Counted from the first letter of the stretch, positions 51,210 through 63,040 are shown. The stretch is DNA of 64,000 bases from Flectonema sp. DT1601 (GCA_964019425.1 OZ025826.1:602796-666795); one strand, 5' to 3'. Numbers and translations: made by a program. Notes: generated from the sequence alone by a model not told the origin.

Positions 51210-51634
51210 GTATGTATTTGCTATGCAATAGATGTTGTTGTTTGCGTATCTGCAAAAAACATAAAAAAGATTATCACTTTTGGGGAACAGCGAAAAAGGA
51301 ATTATTGGACCTCCCCCAATAGCGAAAATCTCAAAAATAAAAATAAAACAGGGAAATATACCCGTCAATCTCAATCTGGGATTAAATGCTGGAATATAAA
51401 AATAACATTTCTGACTTGAAGTTATGACCATCGGACTTAATGGGGGTAAGCACTTCCCGCGCAATACTTACACTCCACCAGCCTCAATCCACACGAAGTG
51501 GAGGATGGCTAGGGAATCAACTCCCCCGTCAGTCGGGTTGTAGTTCTGACGCATTACACTCGCCGAGCGTCGTACATTCTGTGAATTGTATTTGCTTTTC
51601 TCTTTATAATTTTGTTTCACAACAGGAGGGTGGT

Positions 51635-54340
51635 ATGTCGCGGGGTTCGACACGAAATGCGGAGAAACTGAATGACTTGCATGCGAGACTGTGCGAACGA
51701 AGCATCGAAAACAAGCAAGCCGGCAGAGAAATAATACTCCAGCATCCATTAGCTGTTGATGGGGATGTCACGGATATACCTGTCGGGTTCCCTGACTCAG
51801 TACTAAGCGAGTTAGTGATAGAACCATTTCCAGAACCTGATCGTGAGATTGATGGTCATCATACAATGGCAGTCGAAATGCATCGAAAGGCACACGATAT
51901 CATAAAAGAACAATCAAATCAAGTTATTCAGGCAAAACAAAAACACCGATCCGTAGAAGTTCCTTTACAAATACCTGAAGATAACGCTGCTAGTTTAAGA
52001 AGAGATTTCGTATCAAACAAGAAAGGAATTATTGAAGCCTTACAAAAACCTCCTCATCCTTCAGCTGAAATAACAATACCAGATCGACTTAGTTTGTCTG
52101 CAGTAGAAATGAGAGGTGTAATGCACGTGAGAGAAATGACAGTGGTTGAGTCTGAAAAAAAAGGAATTGCAGCAGATAGGTTTATTGGAAGGACACAGTT
52201 GGTTACTACCATTGCTGATCAAAAAGATTTAATTCAGAGGTTGGAGTATGAAATAAAAGCATTGTCTGAAACAATAGAATTATATAAGTTGCAATGTAAT
52301 CAATTTTATAATCGAAATATTGACACAACAAGTCTTCTCGAGGCTGAAAAAAAATCAAATTCATCCTTAGCGACATGCATTGCAGAACTTCAACAAGTTT
52401 TATCAGAAAAGGATGAAGAAATTAAACTACTTGACAGCTCAGCTCAGTCTGCATATCAAACTGTAACTGAACATGAGAGACTTTTAAGGATATCAACGCA
52501 AACTAGGTTAGAACTCGAACACAATAATAGTCAATTAATTGAAAGACAACATAGTCTCACGAGTTCAGTTGATGAGTTAAATACCATCATCTCTAATAGA
52601 AATGCTTCACTACTAAGTGTTAAGGAATCGTTGAAAGAACAAGAGGAGTTTTATACCACTCGAGTCAAAGATCACCAATTAAAAATAGATGATCTCACTG
52701 AAAGCCTAGCAGTGCAACATGATGAGAGAGAAGCAGCATCGCAGATGCTCTCAAAAAAAAACACTGAATGCGAACAGCTACTTGTGACTGTTGACAATCT
52801 CACTAAAAAAGTAGTCGAAGCCACTACGACAAAACCTTCCGAGCTGAAACGAAAACAAGAAGATTTCATCAGCGTCATATCAAACTTGAGGAGTAAAAAG
52901 GCTGAAAGTGAAGCCAAAGACCAAGCAGAACATGCCAAACTATTAAAAGAAAAACGTGCATTAAAAACAGAAAGCCTATTCCTGAGAGAAAAGATGTTGA
53001 ACATGGAGAAAGACTTTGAAGCAAAGGAAGTAATACGAAGACAAGAATCCTCAGCACTCAGACGAAAGATAATTGACTTGACTCAAAAAGTAGAGTGGCA
53101 GGGTGCTGATTTCTTTGCTTCTGCTGAACAACAACGAAAACTCAAAGCAATGCTCCTCCGTCGTTATGGTGAAGTTATTCGTCTTAAAATATCACTCTTG
53201 CGTAAGGATCGTGAAATGGCAAAATTTAAAGCTATTCATGACCAGGTTGAGTCTTTAAACGAAGATCGAAACTGGCTAATGCACAGATTCTCTTATACCC
53301 TTGATGAGATTAACGTCGTTAAAAAACGCAACAATTATCTGAAAAAAAGAATTGAGATTCTCCTTAGTGTTATTTCAACACAAGAAGGATCAATCATGTG
53401 CTTCCATGATAATATTCATGTCACTCATCCTGTGATGGAGTGTAACGAAAGTACTGAATCAATATCAGAATCAAATAATATAAACGAAATTGAATCTGAA
53501 AGCGATCCCATTCAATCTAAATTAGATTTAGATTATCAAAGCTGTACTCCTTCAGCTGAATGCAACAGAGAACAACAACCAGAATATTTAAATGAGAAAA
53601 CCAACATAGCAACACCACTGTCTGATAACATCAGACCTATAAAAAGTATTCTAGCAGGCAGAAGTGATGCAAAAGAACAAACCAAACAACACGTCACATT
53701 ATCTCTAAGAAAGTTTATTGATGAAACTCCAAGGAAAGTTTCAAAGTCAAGAGCTGTGTTGTCAATCTCTCATAGTCATAAGTCGTCTCTTGTAGAACCA
53801 TTATTTCCTTTAAACTCTTCTTATATTGATAATGGAGAACAGATTGACAATGGACCTCTGAAATTGGTAACCAAAATATCATCTCATCATACACTTGATG
53901 GTAACCCGTATGGCTATTTTGAAAAGAAATTCGCAGCAGAAAGTCGTGGTATGGGAGCGAAACCTACCCCAGGTGATACTTTCTACTCCGGCTGTGGGGT
54001 AGCAAGAAAATCAGCAACGTCATCGGTCAGGCCTTCTTCTGCACAGAGATTTCATAGAGTCAGAGCTGCTGCTCCTCAACAACAACAAGCATCATCATCA
54101 TCTAAGATTGAATATATTTCAGGTGCAAAGTTGGATCCAAGTTTTACGTGGCCGGCTGTTTCTGATCCGATGCCGTCGCAGGCTTTAAAATATTATCATC
54201 GTTCCGCTACTAAAGCAGCTGCTCCACGAAAAGCAGCAGTCGCTATCGATGAAGCTCCTCTTAGTAGATTTGTTAGTTCTGATAAAAGTTTGTTTTTATC
54301 AACAGCTGACAGACTTAGAGAGTTTTCTAATATTGAGTAG
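51635..54340 (+). CDS. Large coiled-coil protein, possibly cytoskeletal
   Basis: One exon of 901 residues from the ATG 9 nt after TTTCACAACAG (AG 51624-51625). Residues 200-620 are almost continuous coiled coil with heptads rich in Leu, Glu, Lys and Gln. Conserved-looking helical segments follow at about 520-620 (RRYGEVIRLKISLLRKDREM, NWLMHRFSYTLDEI). The C-terminal 280 residues are Ser-rich and disordered, with basic patches and a run of Gln. There is no motor, kinase or membrane segment. Such architecture is common in flagellar, basal-body and cytoskeletal proteins, but I cannot name the family. The start may lie further upstream if the short exon at 51126-51209 is joined. Confidence 0.82.
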   Translation: MSRGSTRNAEKLNDLHARLCERSIENKQAGREIILQHPLAVDGDVTDIPVGFPDSVLSELVIEPFPEPDREIDGHHTMAVEMHRKAHDIIKEQSNQVIQAKQKHRSVEVPLQIPEDNAASLRRDFVSNKKGIIEALQKPPHPSAEITIPDRLSLSAVEMRGVMHVREMTVVESEKKGIAADRFIGRTQLVTTIADQKDLIQRLEYEIKALSETIELYKLQCNQFYNRNIDTTSLLEAEKKSNSSLATCIAELQQVLSEKDEEIKLLDSSAQSAYQTVTEHERLLRISTQTRLELEHNNSQLIERQHSLTSSVDELNTIISNRNASLLSVKESLKEQEEFYTTRVKDHQLKIDDLTESLAVQHDEREAASQMLSKKNTECEQLLVTVDNLTKKVVEATTTKPSELKRKQEDFISVISNLRSKKAESEAKDQAEHAKLLKEKRALKTESLFLREKMLNMEKDFEAKEVIRRQESSALRRKIIDLTQKVEWQGADFFASAEQQRKLKAMLLRRYGEVIRLKISLLRKDREMAKFKAIHDQVESLNEDRNWLMHRFSYTLDEINVVKKRNNYLKKRIEILLSVISTQEGSIMCFHDNIHVTHPVMECNESTESISESNNINEIESESDPIQSKLDLDYQSCTPSAECNREQQPEYLNEKTNIATPLSDNIRPIKSILAGRSDAKEQTKQHVTLSLRKFIDETPRKVSKSRAVLSISHSHKSSLVEPLFPLNSSYIDNGEQIDNGPLKLVTKISSHHTLDGNPYGYFEKKFAAESRGMGAKPTPGDTFYSGCGVARKSATSSVRPSSAQRFHRVRAAAPQQQQASSSSKIEYISGAKLDPSFTWPAVSDPMPSQALKYYHRSATKAAAPRKAAVAIDEAPLSRFVSSDKSLFLSTADRLREFSNIE

Positions 54341-54599
54341 CAAAGATTTCTGTCATTAATTTTTCTTAATTAGATTATGTGATTTTGATTTTATTTACAC
54401 AAAAAAAAAAAATATTGCTTTTGATTTAGTTAGTTAGTTACTGTTTGTAGAATAGAAATTATATTTTACTTTTTTTCTTCTTTTTCCAGAAGAAGATGAT
54501 TAGAGTGGTTGTTAAGCAACGTTATTAAAGGTGGTTTTATTTATTTTTTTTATAAATTATTTTTTTTAAATTTTTTATTCTCAAAAACAGTTGCTGCTG

Positions 54600-56204
54600 A
54601 TGGAAGGAATCGCAGATCTGGAACTGCTGCGAGATGATGTGCTCTTGGCGAAGAAGAAGTGTGATGCTGCTTGTAGTGAGGTAGCAGAAAAAACATCGTT
54701 ACTAGTTGTTGAAATAAATAAAGTATTAAATAAACTAAAGCAGAATGCAGTGGTATCACCACCGGTGATGAAGGAGACTGAATCTGTGAATATGAGCCCT
54801 CTGGATCCGGACTTTGGTCCGAGATGTGAGTCGCTGTCGGGTACAAACGTACGAATACCTAAATCAGTTTTTGAAAACACATCACGTTGTCGTGAAGAAT
54901 CTGTTTCATCGACATCTTCACATCATTTGAGAAGTTGTTTGCGTTCTCCAACTGTCCTCGGACGCCGTTTTTCAAATGAAGTTGTGTTGTCTCCTCGTCA
55001 ACGTCGTTTACAAACTTGTGACGATCTTCGCAAACATCAGTGGGATACTCCACTTCAATTTATTGGAACAGCAGGTCTCAGACTTGTCAACTCAATGAAA
55101 AGTGGAATACTAATCTTAACTTTAAGTAGAATCTACTTTACGGACAAAACTGGTACGACGTTACTCGAGGTATGTAATGTGGTAATATGTCATTCTGGGT
55201 TATTTTTTTCACAACAAAAAAAAAAAAAAAAAAAACAGATCGACACCTCATCAGTTCGACTCGTTGAGCATTGTAAAGAAACAGATTTGATAAGATTGAG
55301 ATTCAGAGAGTCACCTCCATGGTTGTTATTTATTCATTCTGATACTAAAAGTTCATCACCTTTAAGGCTACTGGACTGTTTAGATGGTTTGCGAAGTAAT
55401 CCGATTTTAAAATCAGAAATGATCTTCGACCTCGATGAAGATGAAATACTAAGATACTACATGCAAGACGAAAGGGATCTACGAACTCAATTTGCAGCAG
55501 AGTACAGACAGGCAAGTGTTAATGAAAATGCGAATATTAGAAATGAATACACATCTATCCCTGTCAGTGATTCTGAAACTGATTCTGACACAGAGTCCAT
55601 TGGCGAAGACACGGTAGAACCAGATGATGAGGCTGCTATAAAGAAAAATGATTTTAGAAGATTAACAAGAATAAGTACCAATACAAGATTTATTAAACTA
55701 CCTGGAGAGGATGGAAATGATCTGCGGGTTGCCACGGCTTCTCCTGAAGCAATATTACAACCGGAAGACTCACCTGTTTCGATAGAAAGTTTATCTCCTG
55801 TTCCGTCATTATGTATGTTAAGGAGAACTGTAAATGATTGTTCTCACTCGGGAAGGAGGAGTAGTTTAAATAATTCACATATCAATAATTCACCGAGAGG
55901 GCTAGTTGGATATCAACCTCCTCTTCCTCTCAGCAGCTACGAAGCATTGTCATCGAAGAACGGATTTTGTTCCAATAACTATAATGTTTCTCCAAATTCC
56001 AAATCCTCACCTCGATCTCCTGCAATTAGTAACGGAAATCCGTTTATTCAAGCAGCAAGACAAGTTTCTCAATTTTCCGGTAGTGTTAACAGCAGCGATT
56101 CATCGTTGCAGATGACTAGAAAAATTTCACCACAAGTACGAGCATTTTTTTCTGAAATGAAAGCCGTACGCACCGAGAGTGACGATATAGCGCCCACCTC
56201 GTGA
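54600..56204 (+). CDS. Coiled-coil and PH-like domain protein
   Basis: Exons 54600-55169 and 55239-56204 flank a 69-nt intron whose A-run before CAG would read as poly-Lys if kept; 511 residues in all. The ATG lies 9 nt after TCTCAAAAACAG. Residues 1-50 form a short coiled coil. Residues 135-235 look like a PH- or myosin-TH1-like beta domain: LQFIGTAGLRLV, ILILTLSRIYFTDK, then VRLVEHCKETDLIRLRFR and WLLFIHSD after the intron. A Ser/Asp/Glu-rich disordered tail follows. It is probably a membrane-lipid-binding or cortical adaptor; the domain call is by pattern and only moderately sure. Confidence 0.75.
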   Translation: MEGIADLELLRDDVLLAKKKCDAACSEVAEKTSLLVVEINKVLNKLKQNAVVSPPVMKETESVNMSPLDPDFGPRCESLSGTNVRIPKSVFENTSRCREESVSSTSSHHLRSCLRSPTVLGRRFSNEVVLSPRQRRLQTCDDLRKHQWDTPLQFIGTAGLRLVNSMKSGILILTLSRIYFTDKTGTTLLEVCNVVICHSGLFFSQQKKKKKKQIDTSSVRLVEHCKETDLIRLRFRESPPWLLFIHSDTKSSSPLRLLDCLDGLRSNPILKSEMIFDLDEDEILRYYMQDERDLRTQFAAEYRQASVNENANIRNEYTSIPVSDSETDSDTESIGEDTVEPDDEAAIKKNDFRRLTRISTNTRFIKLPGEDGNDLRVATASPEAILQPEDSPVSIESLSPVPSLCMLRRTVNDCSHSGRRSSLNNSHINNSPRGLVGYQPPLPLSSYEALSSKNGFCSNNYNVSPNSKSSPRSPAISNGNPFIQAARQVSQFSGSVNSSDSSLQMTRKISPQVRAFFSEMKAVRTESDDIAPTS

Positions 56205-56250
56205 GAACCAGTAATCTCAGACCAGTTAAAACACCGATCTTTTATGATTA

Positions 56251-56287
<37 letters not shown>

Positions 56288-57725
56288 CAGACGTTATATT
56301 TTCCCCCTGTTTTTTTTTTTTTTTTTCACATGTCATTTATGAAAAGTATTTTTTTTTTTTTTTTTTAGGAAAAAAAAAAAACAAAAAAAAAACTAAATCT
56401 CTCAAGTAGCCGGCACTGCTTTTGTCTTTTTCTGTCTTTTTTTGTGATATTCGGCTGATAATTAAAGCTGTTTTTAGTCTCTCCTGTGAGATGATGTTAT
56501 GAAAAAGCATTCTCTCCACCGTTGGGGAATCCTTTACTCTGTCTTCTCACGTTTTTTTTTCCTGGCCTTTATTATTTTTTTTTGATTTTTCTTAATAAAA
56601 TGCGTTAAGTCGGAAGGGAGTAGTTAGTTTTTTTTTTTTATATTAAAATGTTACGTTTTTTTTTTAATTTATTTATTTATTTATAATTTTTTTTTATTAA
56701 AATCTCTTTCCTATAGTAATAACTTTATATCGTTATATTATTTTTGATTGCCCAGACGTCACCTGGGGATAGTTGTTAAAAAAAACTTCAGGTAGCAGAA
56801 ACGTGGTCTATTCTAGAGACAAAGATTCCTCCTCTGCTTTCGCTAAAGATTAACTTGGCGGCTGTCTCGCAAAAAAAAAAAAAAATCGATCTTTTTTTTT
56901 GTTTTGCTCTTGACCATAGAATCTGTCTGTTTTCTGTTATCTGGGTTCATTATTTTTTTTATTATCTTAATGATAACAAAAGGTAACAGTGAATAATAGT
57001 TGTTTAAATGAAGATCATCTCTTCACTGTTTTCTAATTACGTTGGGTGTGGTTTATTTCTTTTTTTTTGCTTAACCGCAGAGTAGCTCGCTGTTATATCT
57101 CAAGTGTGTTTTTGACGCTGTTTTTTTTTTTTTTTTTTTTTGTTCATGAGACTTTCCCTTAGAGGCAAAAAAAAGGTTTCTCTTATAGAAGGTACATCTA
57201 TATGTGTCCCAGTCAAGTGATTCAGTCAGAAATTTACATTATTTTCTGGTTGTTGTGTGCCTTGACACTTTTGAAGCGACACAACACTCTCCTAGATTCC
57301 GATTAAAGCCTGCTGTTGACTGTGGAAGACACATTGTAATTGTTGAGGGCTCAAAACAGAACAAAAAACAAAAAAAAAACAAAAAAAAATAATAATAGAA
57401 ATGTGACCGTTAACAGTTCCTTTCCCTTTTGCAATTCCTTGGTTGTGACATTGTTATCTAAAAAAAAATAAAAAAAAAATAAAAAAACATCACACATCAC
57501 GCACAAGTTGCACGTATTCTTCACGTGTAACGATTTCTTTTTTTCTTTTTTGTTTTTTCATTTTTCGTTCCTTATTATTATTATTCTTTCTTATTTTTTT
57601 TTTTTTGAAAGAAACAATAGAAGAATGAAAGATACGAAACGTTAACTTTCTTACTGCTTACTGTCTCGGAATATAAGTAGTTTTCCTTTGTAAAAAAAAA
57701 CAAAAACAAAAACGCACCCCTCCCA

Positions 57726-57826
57726 TTTATATGTTTGTAAACTTGGTTTGCAAGTACTGCAGCAAAAAAATCTTTTTTAGATTACCAAAATCGGCATAGA
57801 ATCAGAAGGAGGAAAGATAGTTCGTT
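57726..57826 (+). repeat. ~100-bp direct repeat, copy 1
   Basis: TTTATATGTTTGTAAACTTG ... AGATTACCAAAATCGGCATA recurs at 57942-58041 (216 bp on) with few differences. The two copies bracket a copy of the C-run-bounded repeat, so the duplicated unit probably included it. Confidence 0.8.
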
Positions 57827-57836
57827 GCGATAGTTG

Positions 57837-57940
57837 CAGAGTGTATACCTATACTAATATCACCTTTAGTCAACTGTATCTCAGAACTAATGTTAAATTA
57901 TCGTTATGTTGTTTATAAACTCGAACAGTTAGCCCCCCCT
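57837..57940 (+). repeat. C-run-bounded dispersed repeat, copy 4
   Basis: GCAGAGTGTATACCTA.ACTAA, the core CTGTATCTCAGAACTAATG and a terminal AGCCCCCCC match the copy at 5252-5429, with an internal deletion of the GATACAA...ACGTA part. Confidence 0.75.
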
Positions 57941-57941
57941 G

Positions 57942-58041
57942 TTTATATGTTTGTGAACTTGGTTTGCAAGTACTGCAGCAATAAACTCTTTTTTAGATTA
58001 CCAAAATCCGCATAGAATCAGAAGGAGGAAAGTTAGTTTGG
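57942..58041 (+). repeat. ~100-bp direct repeat, copy 2
   Basis: Second copy of 57726-57826, beginning directly after the C-run of the dispersed repeat between them. Confidence 0.8.
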
Positions 58042-58337
58042 CAAAAGAGATTAATCACATCACGCACAAATCCCTTTGTTTGTTTTTTTTTTTTTTTTTT
58101 TGTTACGTCTCTGTTTTTTTCTACTTTTTGTGTTCTGTTTTTTAAACACTAAAAATGAGCTTCTCCTAGTGGGGCTGCGTTGTATCTAATATTAAAATTA
58201 AAAAAAAAAAAAAAATCAAATTTATCCCCTGGAAACGTTTCGGTGGGTTTCTATTTCATTTTGGTGTTTAGTAGCATTCCAAAAAAACAGAAAAATTCGG
58301 GGAAAAAAAAATAACCCCATAACCCTATACTTAATTA

Positions 58338-58463
58338 CAGTATCAAGTTGCCTACCCCCCGCCCACCCCCGACTATCCTTAGCAGATGTTAAATTATTGT
58401 TTATGTTAATATGATACAACACAGTTGTAATTTTTACAAAATCGAACATACAACCCCCCTCCC
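58338..58463 (+). repeat. C-run-bounded dispersed repeat, diverged copy 5
   Basis: CAGTATCAAGTTGCC then C-runs, CTATCCTTAGCAGATGTTAA, GATACAACACAGTTGTAA and a terminal ACAACCCCCC repeat the family order. It is closest to the copy at 8826-8925. Confidence 0.65.
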
Positions 58464-58526
58464 ATTCTGGGGCTTTTGAATATGTTTCTCTGCCGGAATG
58501 TATATGGTCTGTGAGGTTAATTTCCC

Positions 58527-58576
<50 letters not shown>

Positions 58577-58667
58577 CCAATAACTAGCGATATACAAAAC
58601 GCGAAAATAATATATCAAAGCAACCATATTCCAATCACTTCCTACTCAGTGAGACTTTTTTCTTTTT

Positions 58668-58711
58668 TTCTTCTTCTTCTTCTTCTTCTTCTTCTTCTAC
58701 GTCTTCTTCTT
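58668..58711 (+). repeat. (TTC)n microsatellite
   Basis: About 14 TTC units with one ACG interruption. In other frames this yields Ser, Leu or Phe runs and on the - strand Glu, Arg or Lys runs, none of which is a gene. Confidence 0.95.
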
Positions 58712-59241
58712 GTTTTATTGTATGGAATGTCAAAACGAATATTGCTAAGCGCTCCTTTTTTTTTGATATCGGATTCACATATATGTTGGTTTGTTTTCCT
58801 TTGCGCTTTGAGCAATTTTTTTTCATTCCAGTAAATTGTGTTTTTTCTACTCATCAATATCGCGGATGTCGAGCTCTCTCTCTGAGCTTTGCATGTATTC
58901 TGTTTTCACACTGAGCAACAGTCTGCATCATGTCTTCAGCTACCAATTTGATCAGCTTCGGCTTGTTGAGGCATTGTTGTTTTTGTCTGAAAAATACCTG
59001 TTTTTTCTTGGTTTGTTCATCTCTTTTTTCTTTTTTTTTTTCATTCTTTTTCTTCTCGCTGATTTTTTTGCATTGGGTGGTTTGCTGTGAATCTCATCAC
59101 AATATTTTTTTTCGGTACGAAAGTGTTCCGTCAGGATCATCTTTTTTTTTTTTTTTTTTTTTCTTCTCCCAACTCCCAATCACCTTTCTTGCGATAATGA
59201 TTGTGTTATTCTTTGGTGGTTGGCACTAAAGGCTGCTTATC

Positions 59242-59277
<36 letters not shown>

Positions 59278-60367
59278 GCTGATGTGTTTTCTTGCGCATC
59301 TACAAAAAAAACTAAAATAATAATTATTGTTGACACTTTTGTTGTCCCTACTAGGTGCTATATATTGCTTGCTCTGTTGACCAGGCTTGCTAGGCATATT
59401 AGGACTGCTGGAAGCTACCCAAAAATTTCTTTCTAGAGGCAGCAGTTATCATCGCTGTGGAAACCCTAGGTACAAAGACTACAAACTTAATGATTCTTTT
59501 TTAATATTTTTATTTTATTTGTTTAATTTTTTTTTTTTATGTATTTATATAATGTTTTGTTTTCTCTGTTTTATTTTTTTTGCACCGAGGAAGTCGGGGA
59601 AGAAACTATTCAGATTTAGAGCCGTTTATTTACTATGCTAGTATTACTGTTTGCGATCAATAAAATGCCTAATGCCGACCCAAACGCTGTACTACAGCTC
59701 ATTCCAAGTGCTGGAAGAAGACGGCAGTTCTGGTTGCTTAGGCTAAGATCAACAAGAAAATAAAATATTTTTCTGAGTAGGTTTTTTTTTTTTTTTTTTT
59801 TTTTTATTTCTCACACAACAAATTGTTGTTTTGTTTTAAAAAGGATAAAAATAAAAATAAAAATAAAATAATAAAAAATATTTTTAACTTTTTTTTTTCC
59901 GGGTTGTTTGTCACGTTAATCCGATAGCCAACTAAGTCAACTTCCCGACTTTTTTTATTTATATGCGTTGTAGCAATTGGTATCTTGCGTTTTCCTGAAC
60001 TCTTTTTGTAATCCGTAGTTGGAAGCAACCGTTTTGACCACCTTTTTCTATAATGTCTGTGCCTTCGCCTTCTTTGTATTCTACTTCCTTTATGATATTG
60101 AAGTCGGGTTTTTTATATAATAATATTATTATTCTTTTTTTTTTTTTTTTTTTTGGGTCTGTTTTTCGAAGTTACGAAATCGATTTTTTTTGTTTTTCGT
60201 TCTTATTCTTTCATTTAAGATATTTATAGGTAGCATTTTGCAAATGCAAAAAAAGCAATTTTGTGCTTGAATGAAAACCCTTGCAAGATTTGCAGTGTGG
60301 TGGCATTCAGAAGGGAGACTCGTGTGTTGTGTGTGTTTTATGCTTACTTTTCTCAAAGCGATATTTT

Positions 60368-60403
<36 letters not shown>

Positions 60404-60926
60404 GATATTGATATTAATCCCAAAAAAAAAAAAAAAAAAAAACATTCACAAGTGCTAATAATTGTCAACCCACCACACGCGGTGATACCGCAAAAAACAG
60501 TTTTTGCTTGCGTGAGCGTTACTTTTCCTTCGATGTTTTTCCCACATAAAAAAAATTATTTTTTTGTTGTTTTTGTTGCGCGTTACGGAGTCTTTTGACA
60601 CTGTTAGGTCGCGTTGCATCCTATACTGTTTTTTTTCTTTTTTTTTTGAAATAACTTATGCATAAACGTGCAACTAAAGGCGCTTTTTTCCTCCTTGACA
60701 TGCTTTTAAAGGCAAACTATAAGGCAGCGCGCTTATAAATGTTTTCTATTTTTCTCTGTGTCGAACCTCTTTAAAGGAATGAGTTATGAATTCTTAGGTT
60801 TTGTTTCTGCCTTTTTTTTTCTTTTTTTTTTCTTCTTCTTCGTCTTCTCTTGGAGAAGGGGAAAAAAAAAAGAGAGGAAAAAAAAAAGAAGTCCTGTTCT
60901 TGTAACTCCCTTTTCTTATTGCTTAG

Positions 60927-62280
60927 TGTAAGAAGAATTAATCTCGTGAGGGAAAATATTCTCATGGATTTGGGATGGGAAAATGAAACCTATAGATTTT
61001 TCCTCACAAGACTGCTTTTTTTTAGCAGGGGAAGTTTTTTTACCCTTCTAAAAGTTAATATTTTTCGTGAGAATTTTTCATTAAGAGAGTCCTGTTACAT
61101 TTAAGTGCTTTTAGGATGGTAGTTTGCTGACCTCCCCACACACCGTATTTTTGGTACAAAAAAAAAAAAAACACTTTTAGTCATTTTAGCCGTGATGATT
61201 GTATTACAGACACCAAACGGGCTTGTGTGACTTTGCTTTGTTTTTTAGGTAGTTTTTTTTTCCCCCCCCTCTCAAATGCGACTTATGGGAGTTTGTTTTG
61301 ATCACCCTTTTCCTCTCCCTTCTATAGTAGCAGGGACGAAATTCTTACCAGATACTTGCCATCCCAGGCACGAGCTGAGCATCTTCGGGTGCTTTATCAG
61401 TCACTGCCAAGGAATATAAAACAGTACTTTGAAAACCTTTATTTCTGGGGGTGCTTTTGTTCATTTTCTTTTTTTCATTTCTTATTTTTGTTCTTTTTTT
61501 TTCGTGCGGTATCCTCTGAGCGCTTTTCGGAGGATTCTTTTCCTTGGTACACGGGAAGTTTCAACTGACACTGATTTTTTTGACCCCTAAGATTTTGCCC
61601 TTTGGACAGCTTTTCTTTTTATGGATGAACCTGCGACTTTACTTTTTAATAATTGCGCGGCACCCGGCAACAGTCCCGCTGGAGAAGCGATAAATCAGCA
61701 CTGAATTTTTCTTTGTGCATTCCCCCCTTATTTTTTTGACTTTGAAGAACAATGTTTACCATCAGACATACTACATCAGGATGTTACTTGATATTTTGTT
61801 ATCCTGCTTCTTTCTCTGTAGAATTGAGATGGTTGACTGTTTTTAAATGGTGAGTCACCTCACTTTTTTCAGTAATTTTGCAATCAATTCTGTGTGTTAC
61901 CCGTACTGAAGACATTCATCACTTTTTTTTTTTTTTCTTCTTCCAACATGTATTCTGATGCTGGAAAAAGCTTTAGATTTTCAAATTTTAACTGTTTTTG
62001 TGGTCCCTTGAGCATGAGAGCTTTTGGTGTACTTTTATGTTTCGTTGTCTTGGCTTGTTTATTATTATTATTATTACTTTTTTTTTTTGCAGCAGTAAAA
62101 AGGCAGTGTTGGTATACTGTTCTCTTACTTTGGTTTGGTTACATAGGTACTTTCCTTTTATATAAAGGAGGGTTTTCACCAATTGCGATTGTTTTGGCTC
62201 CCTTTACAGTGTATATAGCAAGCATCAGCAAGCAAACTCTTTCCTCTGCAATGAACCACACTGATCAGCAACGGGGGTGA
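60927..62280 (+). other. Protein-like islands, possible exons of an unresolved or decayed gene
   Basis: Three separated + strand frames have balanced amino acids rather than Phe/Leu runs: near 60927 (after TTGCTTAG; RRINLVRENILMDLGWENE), 61334-61447 (after TAGCAG; LPSQARAEHLRVLYQSLP) and 61894-62280 (two hydrophobic helices, then HTDQQRG). T-rich, intron-like sequence lies between them. No start codon and set of joins gives one clean gene, and no family is recognised. Confidence 0.2.
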
Positions 62281-62908
62281 GGTAAAGGTGATTTCTGATT
62301 CATCTTATTCAAAGACCTTAAACATTTTTGATACAAGCTCTTCATTAACAGTAGATTCAAAATTATTAAATAAAACCTTTCCCGTTGTTATTTTTTTTTA
62401 AATTTTTAATTTTTTTTTTTATTGTTTGTTTTTTTTGAACACAAATATTACCACGACTCGTTGTTGTGCAGTACTACATAGTAAAACTCTTTTTTTTTTG
62501 ACACTTCAACCCTTCATAGCAGGCCTACTTGGTATTTGGTCCGGCGCAGTTATGACCATAAACTGACTGTCATCTTACCTGATCCTTTTGGTTTTCATTT
62601 CTTGCTGAGTGATATGGCTATGTGCTGCCCAAATCTTTTGTGGTGCATTTCTAAAGCTTTTCGGTAAGCCCACAGTACACTTATAATGCTTTGGACAACT
62701 GGGGGTGAACGATCCTCGGTACTGTTCCGGGGTTTTCTATTTTCTTTCGTGGAGTGTGGGCATATGGCACATGTGGTCGTATTATAAAGAAAGATGTATA
62801 TGAAAGAAAGAAGATTTTTTATTTTTTTCACCTTCCCCCCACTCCCAGATCGTTTCTCTTTTATTTTCTTTTGTTGTTTACAACCTGTTAGCCTCTGGGC
62901 AAGGTGGA

Positions 62909-62933
62909 GGCTGGAAGTCGATCACTTCCAGCC
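62909..62933. other. Perfect 10-bp hairpin next to repeat Y
   Basis: GGCTGGAAGT and ACTTCCAGCC form a perfect stem around CGATC, 20 bp before repeat Y copy 2. It may be part of a longer SINE-like unit; the copy at 34038 lacks this part. Confidence 0.55.
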
Positions 62934-62952
62934 AATACTATGAAACTACAAT

Positions 62953-63040
62953 CTTCGCGATTGGGTCCTTACTGATGCGGGCTACCCAGACCCCTCGTAG
63001 TCATCAGTTTGTATTTTGCTAACTAAACTAAACTAAACTA
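62953..63040 (+). repeat. Dispersed repeat Y, copy 2 (SINE-like tail)
   Basis: Body identical to 34038-34119, with a tail of three instead of two CTAAA-type units. The near-identity implies recent movement or gene conversion. Confidence 0.75.

Noticed and set aside
58511-59400. Several Phe- or Lys-rich open frames on both strands
   Set aside because: They are translations of T-runs, the (TTC)n array and their complements, with no acceptor, codon bias or homology signal.
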